From positions 1,424,001 to 1,488,000 of the forward strand of contig NC_088296.1 of assembly GCF_032854445.1 (NCBI RefSeq): a DNA stretch of 64,000 nt. The letters run 5' to 3'. The DNA is from Liolophura sinensis. Its lineage: Eukaryota > Mollusca > Polyplacophora > Chitonida > Chitonidae. Under the pieces are notes generated by a model, which was not told the origin of the DNA, made no database searches, and saw nothing but the letters and a program-made list of their open reading frames with translations. Positions within the stretch are counted from its first letter, which is position 1; each line of letters starts with the position of its first letter. Made by a program: the position numbers and the translations under genes. Shown one piece after another: positions 1 to 10,807 of this stretch.

Positions 1-756
1 GCAGCTTCATGTATATACGTCAACTATCTTTGCAGTTGGAGAAATTCATGGCCGACCATCCAAATCAAGGTTCCGGGGCACGTGCGTTTCAACAGGCCGT
101 GGAAAAGACCAAGTCAAACATTGACTGGATGAACAAGAACTTTGACCTCATCACCGATTGGCTAGATTCTCGTGGGTTTCGGTCATAAAAGCTTTACAAA
201 CACACATACAATCAAAGGAAGGAAAGTAACGCCATATGGAAATTAGTGATATGTTCCGGAAATCTCCTGAAATAAAGCCAAGGTCCTCGTTACCGTGTTT
301 TGAAATTTTTATCTGGGTCATTGAGGCTTTTTTTCAGATTTAGCTTTTCTATGATTTTAAAGAAATTCATAATTATTTCATAGAGGCAAACAGTTTCACA
401 TCATTTATTGCTTCTAGATTTGACATTTGTTAATACATGTACGTTGTAAATGCTTTCAGCTTTCACAAACCCTTGTGCTATTATACTGTTCTAAGTTGTT
501 AGTTTCTTTTGGATACAGTCCGACATGATTATCGTGTGATTATGTTATTATGTCATTTAAAGAACATTTCAGAACATTCCATTAGATTCATTCCATCTAC
601 AAGTGACATAATCCTGTTTTTTTGTGAAGTGAAGAGTGGTATATCCATCAATATTCAGTGACTGCTATCGCATGTCGAAACATGTATATTTCATCACACA
701 GACAAACTACTGTAAATAGGCCTATATCACTCTATTACGCCTTCAAAATTAATACC

Positions 757-761
<5 letters not shown>

Positions 762-823
<62 letters not shown>
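762..823. repeat. (TA)n microsatellite in A1
   Basis: About 31 uninterrupted TA dinucleotides. The corresponding array in A2 is longer (46,772-46,853). Confidence 0.98.
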
Positions 824-824
<1 letters not shown>

Positions 825-1028
825 CATATTAGACCAATCAGAATGGTGCTGTGCAGCTTCTGCTGACCAAGCGCGAGACGATAAAGGTCGGACAACCTAT
901 TTGATTAGTCAGATTAGCAGATTTGTAACTTTCTTCAGTGAAAAAAAAATCAATACGGAGACGAATACTTGTAAGATTACTTTGAATATGTAGCTACCAA
1001 GTCTTGTCACGCGCGTGCGTTTGATATA

Positions 1029-1042
1029 GTTACCAAGGCAAC
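1029..1042 (+). promoter_or_regulatory. Possible RFX X-box
   Basis: GTTACCAAGGCAAC fits the RFX X-box pattern (two GTNRCC half-sites with a 2-bp spacer). It is preserved in A2 at 47,058-47,071. No transcript can be tied to it here, so function is inference from the motif. Confidence 0.3.
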
Positions 1043-1655
1043 CATAGCTGCTCTTTGATGATCATTTTCTCACTATGTACTAAAAAAATATTTAGATCCT
1101 ATATACCCGATACAGAATGGTGTATGTAACTGTATATAACCTGTGATGATAAGGCGTCCTAGCTTGTAATATAGTCTACGATATGTTAAGTTCTCCTATT
1201 GTATGGTTCACGTAATGCGATTTTTGTTATTTTCTGTTTGTTTTGTAGTAAATCTATAAATATACACCCTATTTAGTAAAATGTAGAAATTAGAATGTTT
1301 ACATTTTTACTGTACAAATGTTACTTGACTCATATATACACAAGAGATCGATTGATACATGTTCAATTCATCCCCGAACCCGAAACATCGTTCTGTTAAA
1401 TCTTCACAAAGCGCATAATTCTTGGGTGTTTTTTTAAAAAGAATATTATATTTCCTTAACAAAATGACCAATGCATTAAAATAAAAGAAAATGAAAGACG
1501 ACGTTGGAAAAGGGGAAAGGAAATTAAAACATCTGATCCGATATTACCAATATTTAACAAACCACACGTTGCGCGTTCACGTAACTACCATGGCGATGTA
1601 TTACCTACAATACAGGCCCACTTGTACGAAGCCTTCTTAACCTTACTAGCACGTA

Positions 1656-1669
1656 ATTACCATGGCAAC
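1656..1669 (+). promoter_or_regulatory. Second possible RFX X-box
   Basis: ATTACCATGGCAAC differs from the X-box consensus only at the first base. It lies in an imperfect inverted repeat: CCATGG...TACCTACA near 1,590-1,612 is mirrored by TGTAGGTATTACGGCGCCATGG at about 1,675-1,697. The same arrangement is in A2 near 47,617-47,727. Confidence 0.25.
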
Positions 1670-2654
1670 GAGCAGTGTAGGTATTACGGCGCCATGGCTT
1701 TTACGTGCTCGTAACATAAAGTGGGCTTCCTACTAGTGAGCCAAGATCCGTTCTGTCTACATATAAATGTGTCTTGACCGTCAGTTTTACTGCAAAATTC
1801 AACCCTTTATTTCTGTTTGCATCAACACGAATTTTACGAGGACAATGGTTGACTTCCTGAATACTTCATATTTTGGGAAAGATGCAAACCTTTCACTCCT
1901 GAAGATTCTCACAGATAAAACATTCAATAGTATGGTAAGGTTGATTAGTACACACCTGTTGCATATAGACAAAGTGCTGAATGGCCTTTACTGCAGACTG
2001 TACGCAGGTTCGATCCTTGCCAACTCCTATTCCCGCAATGCCTAAACATTTTGTTGTGCTTCAATTTACTATGTAAACGTTACAAATCTGGTATTTTCCT
2101 ATGCCAAGCAGAACGTTGCTTAACGTATTTATCTCAGATTAAAAGTTGCATATTTATATTTTAGGCACAGGCGCCATTGAAAATCCACAAAAGATTTTCA
2201 AAAAATCAATTAGACATTTAAAAAATGTCGTCTTTTTCTTGCATCGACAAGTAATTAATTGTTGGTGTGAGTCGATTAACTTAAGTACCGTTAAGTTCAA
2301 ACATTTATTTTCTTTAAGTCTGTACACCTTTATGCTGTGCCCTCCACCCCTTAGGGCTACCACCCCTTCAGGAATGTGAGGACTATATACTGTGTCTTTG
2401 TGCCATTATTTTGTAGTCTTTAACAAACAACCAAGACAAACAAGAAAAACAACAAAAAAACATTTCCGAGATGTCTGCCAGCAGCCATCCAGTAACTAAC
2501 AGAACTGTACCTAATTTTGATGTAAATGTTTCTAAAAGGCGATTATTTTTGATACGAAATAAACAGTGAATACAATGTCCCATGTCCATGTGTTATTTTT
2601 AAACGTGTCGAATTGCTCCACGGGAGAACGAGGTTGTTGCTGTTGTTACTGCTT

Positions 2655-2714
2655 GTTACCATGGCATCGTTCCTAGTTCTACATCCCGTGGTGCATATTA
2701 CAAATGCGCATGCG
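2655..2714. promoter_or_regulatory. Possible promoter: X-box-like plus NRF1-like site
   Basis: GTTACCATGGCATC (2,655-2,668), one base off the X-box consensus, is followed 37 bp later by TGCGCATGCG (2,705-2,714), the core of the NRF1 palindrome. Both persist in A2 (NRF1-like site 48,748-48,757), although the X-box there has one more change. Such pairs are typical of CpG-type metazoan promoters, but no exon was recognised beside it. Confidence 0.25.
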
Positions 2715-3106
2715 TTGCAGATTTGACCGCACATGCGTATTATGTTTCTTACTAATGAAGAAGTCCAGGCTTTTTGATTCAAATAAAATCAATATTAAAC
2801 AAAGGAATGTATACATTTCAAATGTGCACAGTGAAAATTATATATAACATTTATTTTATTTGAAGGAAAAATTATTATTCATGACTGAAAACCCGTGTAA
2901 CGTTGGAAATATACGCAGTGCATGATTGCTTAAGCTCATGAGTATTACTTTCACGAAACCCATGTGCAACTATGTGTCTGAAGATGTGTGCGAATAATAT
3001 CCTTACGCTCCATCCTTTAAAAGAATTCATAATTTTGCAGTGATGTCATAGCTGCTCTAAACCAATCATCAGCATTGTCTTTAGTCATGTGATTTGAGTA
3101 ATGGAG

Positions 3107-3252
3107 GGGCACCCGTGGTGGTTTGCGTGCCAACGTGACGCAATGACCGAAGAGCCTATCACTAATGCCGTCGCTGTGAGTTCAAGTCCAGCTCATGTTT
3201 GCTTCCTCTCTGGCCGTACGTGGGAAGGACTCTCAACAACATGCGGGTGAAT
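3107..3252 (+). mobile_element. tRNA-derived SINE, family 1, 5' part
   Basis: Contains the tRNA-like head (CCGTGGTGG...GCGTGCCAACG), a B-box-like GTGAGTTCAAGTCC and the first part of the family body (GCCGTACGTGGGAAGG). It stops before the conserved 3' segment seen in fuller copies such as 29,165-29,426. The A2 copy is at 49,151-49,293. Confidence 0.8.
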
Positions 3253-3764
3253 CAACGCTATTTACTTCAGCTAACAGCATGTCGTACAAGGACAATGAGA
3301 AAGGGGCACCTGCATGTTTATGAGATTAATAATGAAATTTAAAGACACTGCCATATATTCACGGTATCATTCGTCAGACAAAACAATGCCAGCATTACAC
3401 AGAACAGGATATCTTATGAATTTGACGGCATACAGTAGTAGGCTGATGGTTAGCAACAAATATTTTAGCTTGGCGTATTTTATCGGCTATCACCTGTTAC
3501 ATAACTTCAACCGCATATCAGGGAAGCCCTTGCGTCAATGCGCAGAGAATCTGTCAATGTGTCTATTTCCCATCTAGTTGCAGAGGGCCATTTTATCGAT
3601 TTGATGCATATAAACAAAATGTGAATTTTTTTTTGTTTTGTTTTGTTTTTGTTTTTTTTTTCTTTTAGGCGGAGACCTAAAACCTCTTTCTAAAACGGAC
3701 CACTTTTCAGTAGATTTGTCAGTTGTCTGATGAAGGACGTTGTTTTTATCCGGGTGGCGACGGC

Positions 3765-4108
3765 GACCGCCATGGACGAATGGTTAGCGTGCTAGCGTAG
3801 TGTAATGACTCAGGACTCTTCAACTATTGCGGCCCGTGTGAGTTCAAGTCCAGTTCATACAGGCACCCTCTTCAGTCGCACCTAGGAATGTCTGTCAGCA
3901 ATCTGGGTATTCCCTGGGCTCTTCCGGGTTCCCCCCATCTTTGAGGTCGGTGGGCCATATTGCCATCTCACCTTTTTGGAATCAAGTAACTCTGTTGCTA
4001 TGGTGGAGTCTGGTGCTCTTCCCAAAATGAAGATCATCTCATTTCTCACAAGAGTTGATTACACTTTCTGCTGTTCAATACTAAAACACAGATTAAAGTT
4101 AAAACCCA
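3765..4108 (+). mobile_element. tRNA-derived SINE-like element, different body
   Basis: The head resembles family 1 (GGTTAGCGTGCTAGCG and the B-box-like GTGAGTTCAAGTCC), but after about 100 bp the body diverges (GGTCGGTGGGCCATATTGCC and onward) and ends in an A-rich stretch near 4,080-4,108. It may be a separate subfamily or a chimera. The A2 copy is at about 49,805-50,149. Confidence 0.6.
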
Positions 4109-4403
4109 CAAACAATTTGTGACTCGCACGTTTATAGGTGTACACCTCATTGATTTGCATCCAATACCAGTTAATCTTTAACCGAACGCTGCCTCGATAT
4201 TAATTGGTGGTCAGCGAAGCTTTGCACGTTGCCGATCCGCCAGGCGCATTTCCGTTAATTGTGCCGTCATGGTCGTTGCTATTCACGAATAACTAGGTGA
4301 TATGAAGTCACGGTTACTGCAGGCTTGGAGAAGACATGTTCTTGTAGCGTACAGCTTTGACACGTTGAGGACAGCACACCCGAAAAGGCTAGGCTCCAGG
4401 TTA

Positions 4404-4781
4404 GTGAGTGAGTACTTGGGGTTTAACGTCGTACTTAACAATTTTTCAGTCATGACGACGAAGGGATCCTTAGAGTGTATGTCATGAGCCTCCTTGTTGC
4501 AGGACGGTTTTCCACCGCTCTTTTATCTAGTGCTGCTTCACTCAGACGACTTACCGAAGGAAAGTAAGCTGCCCCGTCCGAGCCATTATACTGATACGCA
4601 TCAAACATTCGTTGCACTGTCCCTTTCATGCTGAACGCCAAGCGAGAGAGTTACAACTTCCTCTTTTAAGGATGTGACTCGATCCAGGTGTGACTCGATC
4701 CAGGTGTGACTCGATCCAGGATTAACCCTGGATCTACCCCTCCCGAAGCGGACCCTCTACCAACTGTGCTATCGGGGCCGG
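4404..4781 (-). mobile_element. tRNA-derived SINE, family 2
   Basis: Read on the - strand the element opens with a tRNA-like head that has a perfect A-box (TAGCACAGTTGG) and a B-box-like GGATCGAGTC. It ends with the body AAATTGTTAAGTACGACGTTAAACCCC and a CACTCACT tail. The body matches elements at 44,108-44,467 and 45,945-46,010. The A2 copy is at 50,449-50,810, with one A-box substitution. Confidence 0.85.
4674..4720. repeat. 16-bp triplication over the SINE B-box
   Basis: Three units of GTGACTCGATCCAGGT (last one partial). In the SINE's own orientation each unit carries a B-box-like GGATCGAGTC. A2 has two units (50,719-50,749), and the related element at 44,108-44,467 has one. Confidence 0.85.
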
Positions 4782-5581
4782 TCCAGATGAGTGAATGGAA
4801 GAGTACAGATATGTATATTTCGAAAGCTAAGCTGGGAAGAATGAAACAGATCTCAGATCTAGTTTTCCTCACACTATAATGTTGGACACCATCGTTTAAG
4901 TGAAATATTTTTGAGTAGAGCGTAAAACTCTAATCACGTAAAAATAGATAAACAAACGCTGTCGCCTCGGGGGTCTGCCTCGGGGATCTGCCTAGGGGGC
5001 CTGTTTCATTTTGGGTTTAGGTGGTGGTTTAAAGAACAGACAACATTGGAGCACATGTATATGGACATCGATAGAGCATTCCACAGGAAGTGTATAAAGC
5101 ATAACGCATATGTTTATGATGTTGCCCAACCACGTCTATTTCGGCTTACGTCACCTGAACCCTGTTTTGTCTTTTAAATCGATAACTGCAAGACAGATTC
5201 TCAAAGCAAACTAAAACACCAATTTGCAAAGGAATATGTAAAGAAAGATAACATACAAATCTTAAATAAAGCTGGTCACATGTAAGAGAGTAACGCGACG
5301 AAGACATGCAGTCGATATGTCAAATGTTTTTATGTCAAATGAAGAATGATGTGGTTATGAAAGAGAATTTTTTTTAAAATTTTCCTGTTTTTGGTGTTTT
5401 TAAACTTGTTTATTACCCCACTATGTTATGCATAATTTCCGTCAAAGGTCAGAAATTACGTCATCGTTGACCTTGTTCGGGGCAAGGTGAACACCCCGAA
5501 GTGTCCCAAACCCAGTGAACTGTGGTTGCCACTATGACGAGCCCGGCGTGTTGAATTGATCAGTCGGCGCCATTTTGTTCT

Positions 5582-5905
5582 ATGCTGAGATTTTATCAGC
5601 AAACAACACATTCATTTATAGATATTTCCCCACCTTCACATTTGGGTTATTACGTCATTTTCAGATCTTCCAAAAAGAGTGGGATGGTTTCAGATTTCAG
5701 CTTCTTCAGGTTTCACCGTGATGTGACATTTCGAAAAGAATGGACAACTAAAATGAAGCGATCCAACTTTCTCCAAGTGACTGCATCGGAATGTTCTCAG
5801 CTGTCAATGTCAAACTCCTTCATTAAATGGTCAAAGAGTTTTGGTTCAAACTGGTTGAATGACATGTCTTCCATATTGAGTAAATTTATCTTGGTCTCTT
5901 CTTAG
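5582..5905 (+). pseudogene. Decayed THAP-type zinc-finger exon
   Basis: The 107-codon open frame has the hallmark spacing of a THAP DNA-binding domain. It reads SSKKSG, then DFSFFRFHRD, then RKEWTTKMKRSNF, then SECSQL where functional domains have CSEHF, followed by a distal F. The C2CH zinc ligands are mostly lost: the two N-terminal cysteine positions read Y and F, and the histidine of CSEHF reads L. THAP domains occur in P-element-type transposases and in host chromatin proteins. With a retroelement fragment just downstream, a transposon remnant is the simpler reading. The frame is intact in both A copies because they separated recently. The identification rests on motif spacing by eye, without a profile search. 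Confidence 0.5.
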
Positions 5906-6283
5906 CCTATGTAAAGTGCACCTGATATGTTGTCGGCCGGTTGCAAGCCTGAAATACATGTATATACAGTGCAGGCAATAGCGTGTTGATCCAACAGTGA
6001 GCTGAGCATAAAGAAAAAGCATGGCTATTCAAAAGAAACTGAGACGTCGCATATTTGTCGTTTTTATATTTCGAAAAAAATGTATTTGTCATCTTCAGGA
6101 TTCGTAAAAAGTCACACAAGTAGCTAATATATGTATACAGTTCAGTTACACAAACAAACAATAGAAGGCTCGGCAGATTTCCACTGATGAATGATTTAGT
6201 GGGTGTAGACAATGAAAACTTTTCGAAAATCCACGCTGAAAAAGCTATTTCTGGATTCGCGCACAAAAACGCCCTTTTTTTTC

Positions 6284-6840
6284 AACCCTGTCATGTACGA
6301 ACAGATAGACAGTGTGTCCACTGGGTCTCCATTAGGCCACCCTTGCCAACAAAATCATGACTGAATTAGAAAAGACAGTAATTCAACAACTGATAAATGA
6401 TAGGGTCATACAATGCTACGACCGTTATGTTGATGACACACTAGTATGTCGATGACACACTAGTATGTTGATGACACACTAGTATGTCGATGACACACTA
6501 GTATGTGGATGACACACTAGTGTGTTGATGACACACTAATATGTTGATGACACACTAGTATGTTGATGACACACTAGTATGTTCATGACACACTAGTATG
6601 TCGAGGACACGCTAATATGTTGATGACACACTAGTATGTTAATGACACACTAGTATGTTGATGACACACTAGTATGTCGATGACACACTAGTATGTTGAT
6701 GACACACTAGTATATCGAGGACACACTAGTATGTTGATGACACACAAGTATGTTGATGACACACTAGTACTTGCCAAACCTGAGAACTTCCCAACGATAT
6801 TAAACAACCTGAACTCATTCAATTCGCACAGAAATTCACC
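6284..6840 (+). mobile_element. Reverse transcriptase fragment, Penelope-like
   Basis: Translated pieces include MYEQIDSVSTGSPLG, then after a frameshift LANKIMTELEK and CYDRYVDDTLV, and after the minisatellite LAKPENFPTILNNL. GSPLG...LAN and YVDD are reverse transcriptase motifs 4/B' and 5/C. The residues between them and the YVDDTLVLAKP context favour a Penelope-like element, though another non-LTR lineage is not excluded. The fragment is dead: a frameshift follows SPLG, the 19-bp array interrupts the active site, and no endonuclease is present. The A2 copy spans 52,303-52,689. Confidence 0.65.
6426..6767 (+). repeat. 19-bp minisatellite in the RT active-site codons
   Basis: Eighteen units of TATGTTGATGACACACTAG and close variants. 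The founding unit encodes YVDDTL of the surrounding reverse transcriptase. Because 19 is not a multiple of three, successive units shift frame, and the reading frame resumes after the last unit with LAKPEN. A2 has nine units. Confidence 0.95.
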
Positions 6841-6841
6841 C

Positions 6842-7024
6842 ATGAAGAGTCCCCCCCCCCCCCCCCCCGCTTCCCCGTCACTTTATGCACACAAAAATCT
6901 GCGCTGGAATGTCCACAACAAATTACCGGAAATCTACTTGCACTGGACAGTACGTCCACTACAACATCTTTGAACCAGGGAGAACGTAAACTGCCTGGAT
7001 ACGTGCTATGTTAACCAGAACCTG
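6842..7024. other. A1-only segment with poly-C tract
   Basis: About 180 bp, starting near an 18-base C run at 6,851-6,868, that A2 lacks: A2 joins AATTCACCCA directly to AGAATCAAAATATG. No coding similarity was seen. Confidence 0.7.
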
Positions 7025-7044
7025 CAAAATATGATTTAATTTTA

Positions 7045-7296
7045 TTTGTTTGATTGGTGTTTTACGCCGTACTCAAGAATATTTTACGTATACGACGGCG
7101 GCCAGCATTATGGCGGGATGAAACCGGGCAGAGCGAGGGAAACCCACGACCATCGGCAGGCTGCTCCAAAATCTTCCCACGTACGGCCGGAGGGGGACTC
7201 TTGAAATCTTGGACTTGAACTCGCAGCGACCGCAATGGGGAGAGACTCGTGAGTTTTACGCTGCGCTAGCCTTCCAAGCAACTAAACCTGAATTAT
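7045..7296 (-). mobile_element. SINE family 1, near full length
   Basis: On the + strand it starts with the inverse 3' end (TTTGATTGGTGTTTTACGCC), continues through CGGCGGCCAGCATTATGG and the inverse B-box GGACTTGAACTC, and ends in a decayed inverse tRNA head. The A2 copy is at 52,712-52,961. Confidence 0.85.
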
Positions 7297-8310
7297 TCGC
7301 CTGTGAATCCACTCTATTCAGCCATTCTCCTGAACTGACACCGCTTACAGCTGCAATGTACATTTATTTTAGCAGGCACTGGCCATCCGCTTCGAAACAA
7401 CGATGTGAAAGCCTCTAAAGAATCGCAACTGTCTAGGTGAATATGACCACCATATATATTCAATTGCATTTCTTTTTTCATTTTTTGTTTGTTTTTGTTT
7501 TGTTTTGTTTTTTCTTCTTTAATGTATAAGACATTCATTTACTGACATTATACTTACCATGAATATTTTTCCAAAGGTGTAGAATTTACAATGGTGTAAA
7601 TGTTGAACAGTCTTCTTTACATAATGGCCCGGGGTTAAGGCTAATGTATTTACTGGTCGTATTGCAGAGCGGTGAGTAAAGCGATTTCTACTCCATTTCG
7701 TAAACAACTATTAGATGCATTAACGTGAAATGAAAAATCTTTAAAATTGTCTTTTTTCTTTAGGATTTGTTTTTAAAGTTTATTTATTTCACGTAAATTG
7801 GCATTATAGACAGGGCTATGGACTCTCCAGTGTGAAAGAGATACAGTAAGACCCGATGCCCCTGAGCAAGCTGGGCCAATCTGCGATCTACGATGTATTC
7901 AAAATGAGTTCAGATCTTTCAAAACACATTTTTTGAGATGGGTGCTATGATATTTAGTTCATTTAAAAAGTTCATTTCCTGTTTATTGTGATATTAGTTG
8001 CCGCAATTCTCACGTGCAAAAACAGTTGTTTCTTGGTTGTATGATAATACCTGAAACTAAACCTTTAATTCATTAACTCACAATATTTAATGCATATTTT
8101 CATTTAGTAGTATATGTATGGCAATAATTAAAATAAACATTGCAGAAAATCAGGCATACCCACAAATCTTGCACTTTTGAAAGAATCTGGAAAAATATTT
8201 CAAAAGAACGGGTAATAAAAACTTTACTTAATTATACCTTTGCCAATTTATTTCTGTAAAATTTAATTACGTCCAGGATGGCCTGTTTAATAAATATACA
8301 TTGATTTCAG
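7297..8310. other. No recognised gene; upstream of lectin exon
   Basis: Contains T-rich and (TTTTG)n stretches near 7,470-7,520. I looked here for a leader exon of the C-type lectin. One 36-nt candidate ending at a GTAAGA donor near 7,850 has an in-frame stop in the required phase, so it does not work. Confidence 0.5.
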
Positions 8311-8595
8311 TGCACCATGGCCAACCGTTGTGTAACAACAAAAGAAATATGTCAGCATCCGTGCGTACGATGGAATACGACGACAAATGTTATCAGTTGA
8401 ACTACTTACTGGTGGCATGGTATGAGGCCAAAAGACGTTGTGGTAATCGTGGCGGGCAACTTGCCATGGCTGACGACAATTTGATAAGAAAACACCCGGA
8501 CATGAGGCAGCTGTTGGAGAAGGTTTTCTTCAGAGCATGTCTATGGCTCGGCTTAACAGATCAACGTACAGAAGGACACTGGGAGTGGATCGACG
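8311..8595 (+). CDS. C-type lectin-like domain, internal exon (A1)
   Basis: A 285-nt exon between the acceptor TTGATTTCAG and the donor GTGAGT, symmetrical phase 1-1. It encodes the N-terminal two thirds of a C-type lectin fold: a Cys-rich lead-in, then DDKCYQLNYLLVAWYEAKRRC with the first alpha-helix cysteine, GGQLA, then WLGLTDQRTEGHWEWIDG, which matches the WIGL and W-x-W-x-DG landmarks of the family. Such proteins are often secreted recognition molecules in molluscs. The leader exon was not found, so start and signal peptide are unknown. The phase and the broken DG(SP) codon connect it to the exon at 10,689. It may be one domain of a longer protein. Confidence 0.8.
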
Positions 8596-8707
8596 GTGAG
8601 TGCGTGCATAATATCCGTGACATGCTGTTAAAATACAGGGTCCAGTAACAAGCGTCTTTAACTAAAAATTCAAACACAGCCACAATTAAAATTGTTTGTT
8701 CTTGGAA

Positions 8708-8900
8708 GTTTATTTATTTATTTGATTGGTATTTTACGCCGTACTCAAAAATATTTCACTTATACTACGATGGCCAGCATTATGGACGGCGGGCAGTGGA
8801 AACCCACGACCATCTGCAGGTTGTTTACAGACCTTCCCACGTACGGTCGGAGAGGAAGCCAGCATGAGCCGGGCTTGAACTCACAGCGACAGCATTGGGG
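8708..8900 (-). mobile_element. SINE family 1, 3' part, in lectin intron
   Basis: Inverse 3' end TTTGATTGGTATTTTACGCC, then GATGGCCAGCATTATGG, then the inverse B-box GGGCTTGAACTC; the tRNA head is missing. The A2 copy is at 54,242-54,436. Confidence 0.85.
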
Positions 8901-9839
8901 AAGTTTACAACACACGTATTCTTTACTGCAGAGCAATGTACCAACCACAATATAAGCCCTTTGCTGTTCTGAGTTAAGCACTTGCAATTTGGGACTGATG
9001 CCTTGAGCTATTTGATAAATACGGGCCCTGGATTTAGACCCTCTAACTTTGCAGAATCTGTGGCCCGTCAAACCAGAGCTTGAGTTATACATTATTCATT
9101 GACAAATGTTTTGTTGTTTTTAGCAATGCGACTCCTTATAATAATGTTACAATAATTATGTACCGTCATTGAATATTATAGATTCCAGTGCTGAAGACTC
9201 GTCCCTTTGCATTGTTTTAATGTTATTGTATGTTAAATGTGCATTCTGAGTACCGGTAATTCTAGACCAGTGACATTTAATCAGTTGCAATACACTTCAC
9301 TGCGTTTTGTACCTAATTCTGTTTAAGCCATAGTGCTAGGGGGGTAGTAATTTGCTACTATTTATGCATTTACATGAAGATCTAGAATAAAACCCCAACT
9401 AAGGTAGATTGGCAATAGGTCGTGTTTCACCCTGTATCACGTTGCCGTCGCTGCCTTGGTCTCAGCCCTATAATGTAGGTCTTAATTGTATTGAGGTATT
9501 CGTATTTCTGATTAAGAAATAAGACTAAAAATAAAGAACAAATGATATAGTTGGAATGATAGACAACAGCTCCCTTTCTTCCCCTTTTCTGACTTCAAGA
9601 TCTAGTTCTAGTTCCTTCACTCACATTAGATACCTTCCACGAAAAATCATTCTACTGGAAACCTGTGCCTGTAACAAGTGCCACATGTATATACCAGAAG
9701 TAAGAATGTCAGGCTCCATTCACCCGAATGGAGGTAGGGGAATTCCCGTGATTATAGAGGCTTTTTTTGAATTTATTTTATTGCTATATTACACAACACT
9801 CAATTCTATTACTTATACAAACTAACCGCAACCGCAGTC

Positions 9840-9890
9840 TCCCAACCGCAGACTGCGTGAAGATTTTCCCACGTACGACCGAAGGGGAAT
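9840..9890 (-). mobile_element. Short SINE family 1 relic
   Basis: TTCCCACGTACGACCGAAGG matches the middle of the family 1 body (inverse of the GTACGTGGGAAGG region). The flanks are too diverged to delimit. It is repeated in A2 near 55,375-55,425. Confidence 0.4.
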
Positions 9891-10688
9891 ATAGAGGCTT
9901 TAGTTTAGTTGGCAACAATCGTATTTTCATGTTCATCTCATGCACGAAGCTGGAATTTTCACTTTCGTTTTCTCTTCGCATTGCCTTATGGCATCATAAA
10001 AACGTTTATGCCATAAACTAATTAAATAGTAAAAAATTTCAAAATACTGCCCTGATACAATCTCTATACCTCTTAACTTTGTATTCATTACATGTAGCAT
10101 GACGTAAACTTAGCGGATGGACTTTATTGTGTGCGGTGCAGATGCTGCTGCTGATAAAATACTGAAAACATATTTTAATATCAGGTTATTTTACATGTGA
10201 AAGAACTAAGTTTGAAGTGGTTATCACATTTAAAATGATTTCTGTTGATTTTGACTGATTTTGAAAGTGCCTTAATGGATCTAGCATTTTTTTTCCTTTT
10301 GTTTTCTTTTTTTTTATATTTTTATTTATACTGTATTCCTGCGTAAACCAAGAACACGCATCCCCGAAACTATTGCATTGTTTTAATGTTATTGTATGTT
10401 GACAATACAGCATTTTGGGTAACCCTAGATCAATGTCGTCAAATATATTGCAATGAAGCTCACTCGTAATTTTTTTTTTTTCGTGATTCTGTTTAAGCTC
10501 TGATGTCAGAGATTGTATAAGCCACTATAAGGAAAGCATTTACCGGTGCAGTTAAAATCAGACCTTATCTAAACTAAACTGCCCTTAGGCCGGATTTCTC
10601 CAGTGACAACTTTCCAGCTATCACAATGACGTCGATGTTATAGATTTACTCTGACCGATGTACTCTTTTATTTAACAATGTTTTATAG

Positions 10689-10807
10689 GATCTCCAGCAA
10701 CACCTGTGAGGCTTTCAAAACGTAACGTTTTCGTCGGTGCCATGGGGTGTGGAATTCGGGATTGTGACGTTGTCTGTCGATTTCAACACCTCACAAACCA
10801 ATATTAA
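10689..10807 (+). CDS. C-type lectin-like domain, last exon (A1)
   Basis: After the acceptor TTTTATAG the two leading bases complete the split glycine codon of the previous exon, giving WIDG-SPAT, the usual continuation in this fold. The exon encodes 38 further residues with GAMGCGIRDC and VVCRFQ, standing for the C-terminal cysteine cluster, then a TAA stop. It is short and lacks recognisable EPN/QPD and WND calcium-sugar motifs, so calcium-dependent sugar binding is not predicted. Support comes from phase, acceptor, DGSP continuity and cysteines. A pseudo-exon is possible because the region between DG and the cysteines is unusually compact. Confidence 0.6.

Larger units (their letters stand above)
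1..3106. other. No recognised gene
   Basis: AT-rich sequence with a (TA)n array and the motifs listed separately. Several open frames of 60-92 codons occur (for example 1,767-2,045 +), but none resembles a known domain. Their preservation in A2 only reflects recent duplication. Confidence 0.6.

Noticed and set aside
4404-4781. Functional tRNA gene at the tRNA-like head
   Set aside because: The head is fused to a SINE body, does not fold with intact acceptor and T arms, and recurs with the same body elsewhere.
5907-6266. 119-codon open frame on the - strand, also open in A2
   Set aside because: No domain similarity. Persistence is explained by the recent duplication.
6426-6767. CRISPR-like array of short repeats
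   Set aside because: Units are contiguous with no spacers, and the genome is eukaryotic.
7800-7860. Small exon (36 nt) with donor GTAAGA upstream of the lectin exon
   Set aside because: In the phase needed to join the lectin exon it contains a TGA stop.
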